Shown piece after piece: positions 1-6,586 of a stretch of 20,846 bases of DNA. Below the pieces are notes generated by a model. That model saw only the letters and a list, made by a program, of their open reading frames with translations. It was not told the origin of the DNA and searched no databases. The translations under genes were made by a program, and so were the position numbers. This stretch comes from a virus. Where the stretch lies: the IMG/VR virus record IMGVR_UViG_3300020219_000075, positions 1-20,846 of that record. The stretch is one strand, 5' to 3'. Each line of letters opens with the position of its first letter. Position 1 is the stretch's first letter.

Positions 1-237
1 ATTCAATAGTGAGTGGATGCCCTCCCTCACACCCCCTCCCCTAGTTAGGATTTTCCCCCTACCCCACTCTCTTTCTATATTGAGTTTCAGCCTATTAGAT
101 ACTGTTTTGGAAAGCATTCTTTTCTGAGAAGATGTGTTTCATCCCTTGCTTCACACTGGCATGCACACATCCTAACTCCTACACACTGCTCATGCTCACA
201 CCAGCTCCTCCCACAGGCCAACCCTCACACACATTGA
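1..237. other. Gene-free C/T-rich leader region
   Basis: No convincing gene on either strand. The + strand is rich in C and T, with several CCCC and CACAC runs, whereas the coding strands elsewhere in the window are rich in A and G. The skew could mean the minus strand is the sense strand upstream, or that this is a regulatory or replication-related spacer. It ends at the first copy of the TTACACCCCTTA element. Confidence 0.5.
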
Positions 238-249
238 TTACACCCCTTA
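238..249 (+). promoter_or_regulatory. TTACACCCCTTA element, copy 1
   Basis: First of four exact copies of this 12-mer. It lies 46 bases before the ATG at 296. All four copies sit just upstream of a gene and I found none elsewhere in the window, which fits a phage promoter or activator site. It does not match the Bacteroidota consensus promoter (TTTG / TAnnTTTG). Confidence 0.6.
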
Positions 250-295
250 TTTGTATTACTATAAGGCTCTTAATCTAACCCTAAACTCTAAGCTT

Positions 296-580
296 ATGAA
301 AACTCGTTACAACTATGATGGTATGTCATCTGTATTTATCCTTATGCTATTTGCTATTGTGATATTGTTATCATCCTGCAGGATGTCCCAAGAGTCTGTG
401 AGTACTAGCTCAGTCATCAACTTTAAGCCGGATTATGATAATGACCTGGTAGATGCTGAAGTAGTACAGCATGGAGATACTACATTCTATTATGATATGG
501 ATCCCAGAGATATCCGGGAATTAATGAATAGTATGAAGGATAACTCAGTTACAGTATACTATAAAGAAAAGGGAGAGTAA
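296..580 (+). CDS. Small membrane-anchored or lipoprotein-like protein
   Basis: A 94-residue protein of unknown function. The ATG at 296 is preferred over an upstream TTG at 251, because 251 lies at the edge of the promoter element and the intervening residues look untranslated. The N-terminus MKTRYNYDG is followed by a hydrophobic stretch (about residues 13-27) ending LLSSC, which resembles a lipobox, so the remainder may be tethered outside the inner membrane. The C-terminal part is acidic and tyrosine-rich. The N-terminus resembles the small membrane protein at 6982-7113 (RFNYDVDG). It has its own upstream element and a hairpin overlapping its stop, so it forms a single-gene unit. Confidence 0.7.
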   Translation: MKTRYNYDGMSSVFILMLFAIVILLSSCRMSQESVSTSSVINFKPDYDNDLVDAEVVQHGDTTFYYDMDPRDIRELMNSMKDNSVTVYYKEKGE

Positions 581-592
581 TCTCTCTTTTTA
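565..592 (+). terminator. Intrinsic terminator overlapping the stop codon
   Basis: Hairpin with GAGA/TCTC core extended by G-T and A-T pairs, GTAA tetraloop and a T-run. The TAA stop of the preceding gene lies in the loop, so termination signal and coding end are fused. Confidence 0.65.
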
Positions 593-598
593 GTATCA

Positions 599-610
599 TT
601 ACACCCCTTA
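599..610 (+). promoter_or_regulatory. TTACACCCCTTA element, copy 2
   Basis: Exact copy of the 12-mer, directly after the first terminator and 36 bases before the ATG at 647. It begins the two-gene unit 647-993. Confidence 0.6.
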
Positions 611-646
611 TTGTATTCAAATAAATACTCACTAAAACCTAAACAC

Positions 647-796
647 ATGTCACAAGAACTAAAAGAATTTATTCAGGCTAGACCTGAACTAGCAGATATG
701 CCTCAAGAAGAGGTGCAGTATTTGCTGGAAGATTACAGAAGCTGTATGCATAATGATCAGGATGCTGATGAATCTAATACAGACTGGGAGCTATGA
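647..796 (+). CDS. Hypothetical acidic small protein
   Basis: A 49-residue hypothetical protein. The start is placed at ATG 647 after an A/C-rich leader (CTAAAACCTAAACAC) like those of the neighbouring units, rather than a TTG at 611 abutting the promoter element. It is highly acidic (runs such as DADESNTDWEL) with no membrane segment, and could be a small regulator or inhibitor, but nothing in it identifies a function. It overlaps the next start by four bases (ATGA), which implies translational coupling. Confidence 0.6.
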   Translation: MSQELKEFIQARPELADMPQEEVQYLLEDYRSCMHNDQDADESNTDWEL

Positions 797-993
797 AAAT
801 AGATGATATTAGATATACAAAGGTTTGTTATATCCAGGATATAGCAAAAGTATACAGACTTAACACCGGTAAATTAATAAATACTGATGAGTTTGATACA
901 CTATATGATGCTAATATACAACAGCTAAGTCATATCCTTAATAACCTTGAAGTAGCAACTAAAGTAGAAGCTATGTTTAATCCTTATGTATAG
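793..993 (+). CDS. Hypothetical protein, translationally coupled
   Basis: A 66-residue soluble hypothetical. Its ATG overlaps the previous stop codon in ATGA, so the two are probably translated together as one unit from the element at 599. There are no recognisable motifs. The C-terminal half is probably helical (NIQQLSHILNNLEVATKVEAM). A strong hairpin follows its stop. Confidence 0.6.
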   Translation: MKIDDIRYTKVCYIQDIAKVYRLNTGKLINTDEFDTLYDANIQQLSHILNNLEVATKVEAMFNPYV

Positions 994-1001
994 TGAAGGG
1001 T

Positions 1002-1048
1002 CTAATACTGCAGAGATTGAGGAGTAATCCTTGGTCTCTGCTTATTAG
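1002..1048 (+). terminator. Long hairpin with GTAA loop after 793-993
   Basis: GCAGAGA (1010-1016) pairs with TCTCTGC (1035-1041), extended inward through G-T and G-C pairs to a GTAA tetraloop at 1024-1027 and outward by CTAATA/TATTAG. There is no long T-run behind it, so it may be a processing or stabilising stem rather than a classical terminator. Confidence 0.5.
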
Positions 1049-1101
1049 TTATGTGCCAAAATGAAGGAATTTCCCGGGAAAACACTTTTCTATTTGGAAT
1101 A

Positions 1102-1113
1102 TTACACCCCTTA
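1102..1113 (+). promoter_or_regulatory. TTACACCCCTTA element, copy 3
   Basis: Exact 12-mer 38 bases before the ATG at 1152, opening a one-gene unit that ends at the hairpin 1534-1565. Confidence 0.6.
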
Positions 1114-1151
1114 GAATAATCAATATAATACTAACCTAAAACCCTAATCCT

Positions 1152-1529
1152 ATGAAAATCAAACTAAGCAGAAGCTACAAAAAGCTTAACAAAAAAGGTG
1201 AACTAACTACTATATTTGTATATAGTGTTAGTGGAAATGATCAGCAAAAAGAAGGATTTAAGACAGCACAAGGTGATTTCTATAGAGAGGATGAGCAGGG
1301 TGTTCCTCTATGGTTTAGCACCAGATGTGTTGGTAATGATGGTAGTTTAATTATCACTAGTGCAGGTAAGATTGTTCCTGATATGTCAGCCTTTGATCAG
1401 GCTGCATCTCTGGCAGCACAATATGGTGGTAACCTTGGTCAGGAGCTAGCTAAAGCTGCAGCCGGGAACCTTATGGGTCTATCACCAATATCAGCTCCAG
1501 TGACAATTATGGAGAAATCACCTGAATAA
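1152..1529 (+). CDS. Conserved phage-type protein, first of tandem paralogues
   Basis: A 125-residue soluble protein of unknown function. It aligns almost end to end with the protein at 1855-2238. Shared features are the N-terminus MKIKLSRSYKK, a VSG motif near residue 27, LWF[ST]TRC in the middle, ITSAGKIV or VTSAGKIV, DMSAFDQA and YGGNLGQELA. The N-terminal half looks beta-rich and the C-terminal half helical and alanine-rich. A single-stranded-DNA-binding or other abundant accessory role is conceivable but not shown. Its own promoter element and strong terminator suggest high, independent expression. Confidence 0.8.
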   Translation: MKIKLSRSYKKLNKKGELTTIFVYSVSGNDQQKEGFKTAQGDFYREDEQGVPLWFSTRCVGNDGSLIITSAGKIVPDMSAFDQAASLAAQYGGNLGQELAKAAAGNLMGLSPISAPVTIMEKSPE

Positions 1530-1533
1530 ACCC

Positions 1534-1565
1534 ATAAACCAGGAGCCTTAGGGTTCTTGGTTTAT
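1534..1565 (+). terminator. Intrinsic terminator after first paralogue
   Basis: About 14 pairs: ATAAACC at 1534-1540 pairs with GGTTTAT at 1559-1565, continuing inward with two G-T pairs to a TTAG loop. A T-rich tail follows. Confidence 0.65.
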
Positions 1566-1798
1566 TTCTTTGTTCTCTAACTTCTTTAAGGACTACTTAC
1601 CCAATAGTGTGAAATTAGATTGAATTCAAACTATTTATATGTACTCTCCCTACTAGTATTACTACATGCCCAAATTTGCAAAATAAAGCAGGTAATCCCG
1701 GGCCTATATGAAATCTATCTGGAGTATTGTAAGCTCATTCTCAGGATTAAGTACTTTAAATACTTGCTTTCCCTCAAATTCTCCCCACAACTCTCCCC

Positions 1799-1810
1799 TT
1801 ACACCCCTTA
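1799..1810 (+). promoter_or_regulatory. TTACACCCCTTA element, copy 4
   Basis: Exact 12-mer 44 bases before the ATG at 1855. The roughly 230 bases before it (1566-1798) contain no gene I would support and are pyrimidine-rich like the leader at 1-237. Confidence 0.6.
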
Positions 1811-1854
1811 TTTAGTTGGAGTGTAAATTTATGTCTAACTAAAACCAAAGACAA

Positions 1855-2238
1855 ATGAAAATCAAGTTAAGCAGATCCTACAAGAAAGTAGGCAAAAATG
1901 GTGGTGTAAACACAGTGTTTGTTTACCAAGTAAGTGGAACTAAAGAGCAGTTAGATGCTTTCAAATCAGCACAGGGAGATAACTTCCGTGAGAATGAAGA
2001 AGGTATAGCTCTGTGGTTTACCACAAGATGTGCTGGAAACTCTGGTAATCTGATAGTTACCAGTGCTGGAAAGATTGTTGCAGACATGTCTGCATTTGAC
2101 CAAGCTGATAGTTTGGCAAAACAGTATGGTGGAAATCTAGGACAAGAGTTAGCAAGAACAGCTGCAGCTCAATTGATGTCTGGAGGATCAACTGTATCTA
2201 CTCCAGTAGAGAAGAAAGAAGATATCAGCAAACTATAG
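1855..2238 (+). CDS. Conserved phage-type protein, second tandem paralogue
   Basis: A 127-residue homologue of the 1152-1529 product, with conserved MKIKLSRSYKK, VFVYQVSG, LWFTTRC, VTSAGKIV, DMSAFDQA and YGGNLGQELA. The two differ in the C-terminal tail (this one ends in a charged EKKEDISKL) and in many silent positions, so the duplication is not recent. The promoter element was duplicated or kept with the gene. Function is unknown. The copies may be dimer partners or stage-specific variants. Confidence 0.8.
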   Translation: MKIKLSRSYKKVGKNGGVNTVFVYQVSGTKEQLDAFKSAQGDNFRENEEGIALWFTTRCAGNSGNLIVTSAGKIVADMSAFDQADSLAKQYGGNLGQELARTAAAQLMSGGSTVSTPVEKKEDISKL

Positions 2239-2261
2239 TAATATAGTTGAGGATAGATAAG

Positions 2262-2299
2262 ACAGACTGGGGATTACTCCCTGGTCTGTTTTGTTTTTT
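2262..2299 (+). terminator. Intrinsic terminator after second paralogue
   Basis: Stem of about 12 pairs, ACAGAC (2262-2267) with GTCTGT (2284-2289), TTAC loop, then a run TTTTGTTTTTT. The following 2300-2516 holds no supported gene. A 22-codon frame at 2314 is too short to call. Confidence 0.75.
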
Positions 2300-2516
2300 A
2301 AACCTCTTAGAGCTATGAATGGGCTGGATTACTTACCGACTTACTTTACAAGCCTTGAAATCCTTCAAAAAGACTACAATTGAATTCAAGATATGGCTAG
2401 AATACATGTGTATTACTCTCTATAACCCATCTAGTATGATCTTGTGTCTCTTCTAGGGGATAAGAGTATCTATTGCCGGAATTTTGTAAATTTGGGACAC
2501 TATAATAATAAATGAT

Positions 2517-2879
2517 ATGGATACATTAAAACCTTTTATTGAACTTAAAGAAATAGATAATAAGACTGTTCTTATATATGAATTTGTATTTCATGGTTGG
2601 GGTAATGGATATGTCCATTTACCTCCGGGTCATAAATGGTATGGAAAGAACCATGATAAGATACCGGTAGAAGTCCATGGAGGATTAACCTATAGTGAAA
2701 AGCACAACACTATGAAAAAGCAGAAAGGTAAATTAGAAGCACAGGCAATATCCGCAAAGCCCTTGTTAGCGGATAGTTCAAAAACTTGTCCGTATGATGA
2801 CCACGCATGCAGGGTGTATTCATTTTGTGGAACGAAGAAATGTAATAAGAGGAAGAAAAGTTTTTGCTTTGAAAAATAA
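2517..2879 (+). CDS. Hypothetical phage protein with VHGGLTYSE motif
   Basis: A 120-residue protein. The N-terminal half carries WGNGYVHLPPGHKWYGK followed by VEVHGGLTYSE, a pattern I associate with small conserved proteins in phages of Bacteroidota. The C-terminal tail has five cysteines in a basic context (CPYDDHACRVYSFCGTKKC), suggesting a metal-binding knuckle or disulfides. It begins a new run of genes after the terminator at 2262. Function is not identified. Confidence 0.7.
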   Translation: MDTLKPFIELKEIDNKTVLIYEFVFHGWGNGYVHLPPGHKWYGKNHDKIPVEVHGGLTYSEKHNTMKKQKGKLEAQAISAKPLLADSSKTCPYDDHACRVYSFCGTKKCNKRKKSFCFEK

Positions 2880-2936
2880 GTGTTAAAATACTTGCACAGT
2901 GTTTATAAGGCTGGATTTAAACAACTCTAATATGAT

Positions 2937-3224
2937 ATGGATATGCAATATGGAAGATCACTAAAGACTGGCTCTGGGGCCAAGAAAACAATGAATTATC
3001 TACACTATGCTCTTAGATATCCTAAAAGAACTGCTAGAAAGATTATATGGGCTTATGGAAAGAGCTTGGGCCTGGAAAAACCGGTAATAGACCTTCCTGA
3101 AGAATATCCAGAGATCTCTCATCTATCTTCTAAACCAGATACTATGATAACCTGGATATCTAATGATACTATAAAGTTTAGATTTCTAGTAGCTGCCGGG
3201 AAGTTTCCTGCAGAAAACCATTAA
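2937..3224 (+). CDS. Hypothetical basic protein
   Basis: A 95-residue protein with a basic, tyrosine-rich N-terminal half (LHYALRYPKRTARKIIWAYG) and a neutral C-terminal half. The start ATG lies close behind the preceding gene, after a short A/T-rich leader. A second ATG two codons in is also possible. No family is recognised. Confidence 0.6.
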   Translation: MDMQYGRSLKTGSGAKKTMNYLHYALRYPKRTARKIIWAYGKSLGLEKPVIDLPEEYPEISHLSSKPDTMITWISNDTIKFRFLVAAGKFPAENH

Positions 3225-3236
3225 TACTTACCGGAT

Positions 3237-3665
3237 ATGAAAACTCTATTATTTTTAGATGACATAAGAAACCCATTTGAGGAACTTGAAGGAGGAAGTA
3301 CCTGGTTAGTATTTAGTCCTATTCAACAGCCTTTTGAAACTGTATGGGTTAAGTCTTATCTAGACTTTACATCCTACATAGAAGTCAATGGATTACCGGA
3401 TGCTATTTGTTTTGATCATGATCTGGGATTAGATGAAGTACATGAGAAGAAGACTATGAGTAAGAGGGCCCTAAAGAAATTCCGGAAAACTGATGAGTAT
3501 AAAACAGGATATGATTGTGCTAAATGGTTAGTAGGATATTGTATAGATAAGAATCTAGCTCTACCTTTGTGGAATATACAATCAGCTAATCCAGTTGGAA
3601 AAGAAAACATAAACAGTTTACTTAATAACTATAAAAAATACTATAATGAGAAGACTGCATGTTAA
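3237..3665 (+). CDS. Receiver-like protein (cyclic-phosphate-processing receiver type)
   Basis: A 142-residue protein beginning MKTLLFLDDIRNP, with the paired acidic residues D8-D9 typical of receiver folds, then a second acidic cluster ICFDHDLG. The C-terminus has PLWNIQSANPVG. This layout (LxLDDxRxP, FDHDLG, HSxNP-like end) fits the cyclic-phosphate-processing receiver family found in phages and near RNA repair genes. No output domain is present, so it is not a classical two-component regulator. The family call is from memory and moderately sure. Confidence 0.6.
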   Translation: MKTLLFLDDIRNPFEELEGGSTWLVFSPIQQPFETVWVKSYLDFTSYIEVNGLPDAICFDHDLGLDEVHEKKTMSKRALKKFRKTDEYKTGYDCAKWLVGYCIDKNLALPLWNIQSANPVGKENINSLLNNYKKYYNEKTAC

Positions 3666-3765
3666 AGTAGTATTTGCCCGGATATGGGCAGATTCTATGG
3701 GATATACTGGTGATAAAAGAATTCACCAGATGTGGAACTATGTTGATAGTACCTTTGTCCTGTAA
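3646..3765 (+). CDS. Possible 39-residue small protein overlapping the previous gene
   Basis: ATG at 3646 overlaps the end of 3237-3665 in another frame and runs to TAA at 3763-3765 (39 residues, basic and aromatic, including GYTGDKRIHQMWNYVDSTF). It fills an otherwise empty gap with sensible amino-acid composition. It could equally be a remnant of a longer gene whose 5' part was lost. Confidence 0.4.
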   Translation: MRRLHVKVVFARIWADSMGYTGDKRIHQMWNYVDSTFVL

Positions 3766-3802
3766 TTAATAAATTTATACTCTAAACTTAAACTCTAAGA
3801 TC

Positions 3803-4033
3803 ATGAAAACATTTATTAAATACTGTTCTCTATGTCGTATCAAAGAATACTCTAAGAACAAAGAAAAGAATTCTATTATGATTTCAAGATTACTACAGTC
3901 TCATATTAACTATCATGAAGTAGTAACGAATGAGAATTATATTGATAGTGGTAACTATCTTTGTCTTGGCTTTATTGAGAAAGATCTGGAACTTTTAGTA
4001 CCGGAAATTAATAATAACTACTCAATCTATTAG
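3803..4033 (+). CDS. Small protein with NNYSIY C-terminal tail
   Basis: A 76-residue protein with CSLCRIKEYS near the N-terminus, a CxxC that may bind metal. It ends in INNNYSIY, the first of the shared C-terminal tails found in consecutive genes here. The leader TCTAAACTTAAACTCTAAG resembles leaders at the start of the window. The next ATG follows three bases after the stop, so this begins a tight operon (3803-5542). Function is unknown. Confidence 0.7.
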   Translation: MKTFIKYCSLCRIKEYSKNKEKNSIMISRLLQSHINYHEVVTNENYIDSGNYLCLGFIEKDLELLVPEINNNYSIY

Positions 4034-4036
4034 ATC

Positions 4037-4309
4037 ATGAAACCAAGTATACAAGAATCTGAAATGAATAGAGAACAAGATGAGATAGAAAAGTTATTTA
4101 GACAGGCCAGAATAATATATCCTATAGGTACTAAGTTTTTATCTACTTATGAAGGAGATGAGGCTATTGTTGGAGACCATGATTTTGAATGGATACCTGG
4201 TAGTAAAGCTGTTCAAAATAGTGATGGAGGATGGGTATATTCTAATAGAGAATGGGCAAAAATAGTATCATTATCAGAACTAGTTATTAACAATTATAAT
4301 ATTTATTAA
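4037..4309 (+). CDS. Small protein with NNYNIY C-terminal tail
   Basis: A 90-residue protein with an acidic helical N-terminus, then a beta-rich core (IYPIGTKFLSTYEGDEA ... WVYSNREWAKIVS) like small phage domains ending in WAxI. It ends in VINNYNIY. Its stop is followed within one base by the next start, so translational coupling is likely. No enzymatic residues are recognised. Confidence 0.7.
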   Translation: MKPSIQESEMNREQDEIEKLFRQARIIYPIGTKFLSTYEGDEAIVGDHDFEWIPGSKAVQNSDGGWVYSNREWAKIVSLSELVINNYNIY

Positions 4310-4310
4310 A

Positions 4311-4532
4311 ATGGAAATAGGAGACAAAGTAAAAGCTTTAGATTCTGGTCAAGTTAGTCCACAATCTGCAAGAAAAATGGATGAAGGAGAAACCGGAATT
4401 ATTAGTAGACTAGAGGGAAATATAATCTATCTTATTGCTGATAGAGATCAAGTAATTCTATGTAGAGATATAGATCATCTTACAGTAATAGAGAAAGCTG
4501 GTATAGTTAAAAATAACTATCAAATTTATTAA
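4311..4532 (+). CDS. Small KOW/SH3-like protein with NNYQIY tail
   Basis: A 73-residue protein. MEIGDKVKALDSG and EGETGIISRLEGN look like a KOW or SH3-like small beta-barrel, a fold often used for nucleic-acid or protein contacts. It ends in VKNNYQIY, the third copy of the tail. It lies in the same tightly spaced run. The domain call is from residue pattern only. Confidence 0.65.
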   Translation: MEIGDKVKALDSGQVSPQSARKMDEGETGIISRLEGNIIYLIADRDQVILCRDIDHLTVIEKAGIVKNNYQIY

Positions 4533-4535
4533 ACC

Positions 4536-4817
4536 ATGGCAAGATATAAAATAGGAGATAAACTAAAATGTCTCCCCGGTTTTATTATTAGAAGTAATAC
4601 TGATGCAGGAGCTGGATATGTAGAAAATAAAGTATTTATAGTTGCTAAAATTACTCCTAGTCAAAATAATGATTCTTGTATTTACTGGCCTCTTAACCAA
4701 GGAGCTGATTTACAAAGTGTGACTAATGGAGACGATAATACATATGAGCAACTTGGTATTTATGGCAGAGCTGTTACTCTAGCAGATGAAGTAGTAAATA
4801 CATATCAAATATACTAA
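4536..4817 (+). CDS. Small KOW-like protein with NTYQIY tail
   Basis: A 93-residue protein beginning MARYKIGDKLKCLPGF, again a KOW/SH3-like opening, with an AGAGYVENKVFIV strand pair. It ends in VVNTYQIY, the fourth tail in a row. Third-position codon differences in the tail (AAT/AAC, TAT/TAC, ATT/ATA/ATC) across the set argue that the peptide, not only the DNA, is conserved. Confidence 0.65.
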   Translation: MARYKIGDKLKCLPGFIIRSNTDAGAGYVENKVFIVAKITPSQNNDSCIYWPLNQGADLQSVTNGDDNTYEQLGIYGRAVTLADEVVNTYQIY

Positions 4818-4819
4818 CT

Positions 4820-5542
4820 ATGGAAAAATATATAAAAAAATGGCTAGAGACTCTTAAAGAACCTTATAGATCACAAGCATTGCATAATTATGATAAATCT
4901 AAGTGGTCAGGAAGACTAGAAAAAACTTCAGCACTTAGTAAGGCTTTATTTAGAGCATTTGATTGGAAAAGTAGTTCTGAAGAAGATGAGTATTGGAGAA
5001 AGATTCATAAGGATATTAAACATAATAGTGAATCTAAATATATTCAAGAGAGTAAACCAGTAATAGTAAATAATTATCAAATAAAAACAATAACTATGTC
5101 AGAGAAAACAGAAGTAGCATTAATTGATGCTGGAGTTCCACAAGTATTACAATTACTTAATGATAAAATTGCATCATTAAAACACATTGAAGAGACAGTA
5201 TATAAGACTACTGGTAATCTTGAAGGATTTGGAGATCTAACTAAAGAGACTAAGCTGGAAAATTTAATCCGGGCTTATTCTAGTGTGTTTCTAAGAGAGA
5301 AACATTATAATGAAGCAGCTGCAGATCTTGGATTGAAAACATACCCGGCATTTTCTATCTCTGGAGGAAATACAGAACAATGGAAACATGATATAGAATT
5401 AAGAATAAATATCATTACTCACAAAGAGTCATTAGATAAATTGAATGGCTATAAAGAAAAGATGAGTAAATTTATGTCAGAAGCTGAACAAAAGGCTATT
5501 CTAATTCAGGAAATGACAGAATTTTTTGGTAAAGGTAAATAA
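4820..5542 (+). CDS. Fused or dual-start phage protein with internal NNYQI
   Basis: A 240-residue frame. Residues 1-85 (KKWLETLKEPYRSQALHNYD ...) resemble small stand-alone phage proteins with an LPEPYRSQA-type opening. Residues 85-89 read NNYQI, exactly where the neighbours end in NNYQIY. Here the tail runs on through KTIT to an ATG at 5096 that opens a second, helical, acidic section (148 residues). The simplest reading is two ancestral genes joined by loss of the stop between them. Translation from 5096 alone may also occur. Confidence 0.7.
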   Translation: MEKYIKKWLETLKEPYRSQALHNYDKSKWSGRLEKTSALSKALFRAFDWKSSSEEDEYWRKIHKDIKHNSESKYIQESKPVIVNNYQIKTITMSEKTEVALIDAGVPQVLQLLNDKIASLKHIEETVYKTTGNLEGFGDLTKETKLENLIRAYSSVFLREKHYNEAAADLGLKTYPAFSISGGNTEQWKHDIELRINIITHKESLDKLNGYKEKMSKFMSEAEQKAILIQEMTEFFGKGK

Positions 5543-5866
5543 TAATATTTGGCCTCGGTCAAATAACTCTCATCCAAATAAAGAGACTCAAAAGGTCAGA
5601 TGATATAGCTATGATTGTTGGCAAGTATAATCTTAAATGACAGGTATAGCAAGGTGCAACCTTGTGAGAGTTAAGCTAAAGCTAGTATAATAAAAACACG
5701 TTTCAGAAATGAAAAGAGTTCTGGTATTGGTAATCCAGGTCTATGGTGTAAATACCATTTATATTAGTCTAATACATGAGAGGTCATGCCTTTCTATTAT
5801 CCAACCATGAATTAGGTGGCTCTGAAACTTATGAATCTTAGAAATAAGTGGAGGTTTCTCTAAAAG
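5543..5866 (+). ncRNA. Structured noncoding region, probable large RNA
   Basis: There is no gene here, but long exact complements enclose successive domains: AACTCTCA (5565-5572) with TGAGAGTT (5665-5672), and GTTTCAGA (5700-5707) with TCTGAAAC (5821-5828). Local hairpins inside are CAAGGT-GCA-ACCTTG (5650-5664), ATGGT/ACCAT (5743-5758) and GAGAGG/CCTTTC. A third set, ACTTAT/ATAAGT, follows 5828. This nesting looks like a multibranched RNA. I could not match it to a group I intron core or a known riboswitch. GOLLD- or ROOL-type phage RNAs are unproven possibilities. Confidence 0.5.
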
Positions 5867-5902
5867 GTGAGTCAAGCCTTTTTTAACATTGGTAAAACAA
5901 AC

Positions 5903-6088
5903 ATGAGCTACTTTTCAGTAGGTGTAAATAGTTTCGGAAACAAGGATCTTATATATGAGACAGATGATGAAAATGAGATAACTCCTATTTTATCTCTCTT
6001 GAAAAAGAGGCCCAAGGCTTATTTTGAAGCTGAGGTTATTAAAGGAAGATTACAAATTGGCAATGAAGTCAAAGAACAAAAGTGGTAA
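5903..6088 (+). CDS. Hypothetical small protein
   Basis: A 61-residue protein. The ATG at 5903 is preferred to a GTG at 5867 because an A/C-rich leader (GGTAAAACAAAC) like those of other starts precedes it, and 5867 lies at the end of the structured region. The product is mixed charge with no membrane segment and includes KKRPKAYFEAEVIKGRL. No family is recognised. Confidence 0.6.
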   Translation: MSYFSVGVNSFGNKDLIYETDDENEITPILSLLKKRPKAYFEAEVIKGRLQIGNEVKEQKW

Positions 6089-6119
6089 TAACTAATACTA
6101 AAATCAAATATAAAATCTT

Positions 6120-6578
6120 ATGAAAACATTTATGTATATCTTATTAGTAATCTCTATAATGAGTTGTGCTAAAAATAATGTTCAACCTACTCCGGTTGTT
6201 CCTGTGTCTACTATGACTAGTATGGAATCATCGCTAGTTGGTAAATGGTATGTAGATAGTAATGTAGTTTATTCTGCAGATATCAGAATAGCTGCAGTTG
6301 CTATAATTGATACTGGTAGTTATAGAGATATGAAATCTACTTTACTTCAAAATATTGTATCAACACCACAATTTTATGATGAGGTTGATTTACTATTAAA
6401 TATTCTAGTACCTAATGTTTGGGAAGTACAACTTCCGGTTTCTGGAGTTAGTACTAAATATAAATTAGCTACTTATAGTAATACAGCATACATAGAATCA
6501 GTCAGTTCAACCAGACTAATACTTGTTGATTGGCCGGGAACTACTAAAACTGGAATTGTACAATATTTTCACAAATAA
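6120..6578 (+). CDS. Predicted lipoprotein
   Basis: A 152-residue protein with an N-terminal signal of lipoprotein type: MKTFMYILLVISIMSC followed by a polar, proline-rich linker. Cleavage and lipidation before C16 would be expected. The mature part begins with SSLVGKWYVDS, similar to the first strand of lipocalin-like or small beta-sandwich lipoproteins of Bacteroidota. A phage lipoprotein could act at the host envelope, for example in superinfection exclusion, but this is inference. Confidence 0.7.
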   Translation: MKTFMYILLVISIMSCAKNNVQPTPVVPVSTMTSMESSLVGKWYVDSNVVYSADIRIAAVAIIDTGSYRDMKSTLLQNIVSTPQFYDEVDLLLNILVPNVWEVQLPVSGVSTKYKLATYSNTAYIESVSSTRLILVDWPGTTKTGIVQYFHK

Positions 6579-6586
6579 AGATCAAA

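Noticed and set aside
1620-1826. Open frame of 68 codons on the + strand
   Set aside because: It begins at TTG, has low-quality composition, and runs through the fourth TTACACCCCTTA promoter element.
2314-2382. A 22-codon frame (MNGLDYLPTYF...)
   Set aside because: Too short, not coupled to any gene, and in a pyrimidine-rich intergenic stretch after a terminator.
3416-3610. Minus-strand open frame of 64 codons
   Set aside because: Antisense shadow of the receiver-like gene at 3237-3665.
5543-5866. Group I intron
   Set aside because: I found no convincing P3-P7 core or conserved guanosine-binding segment, no homing endonuclease inside, and the flanking genes do not look like two halves of one gene.
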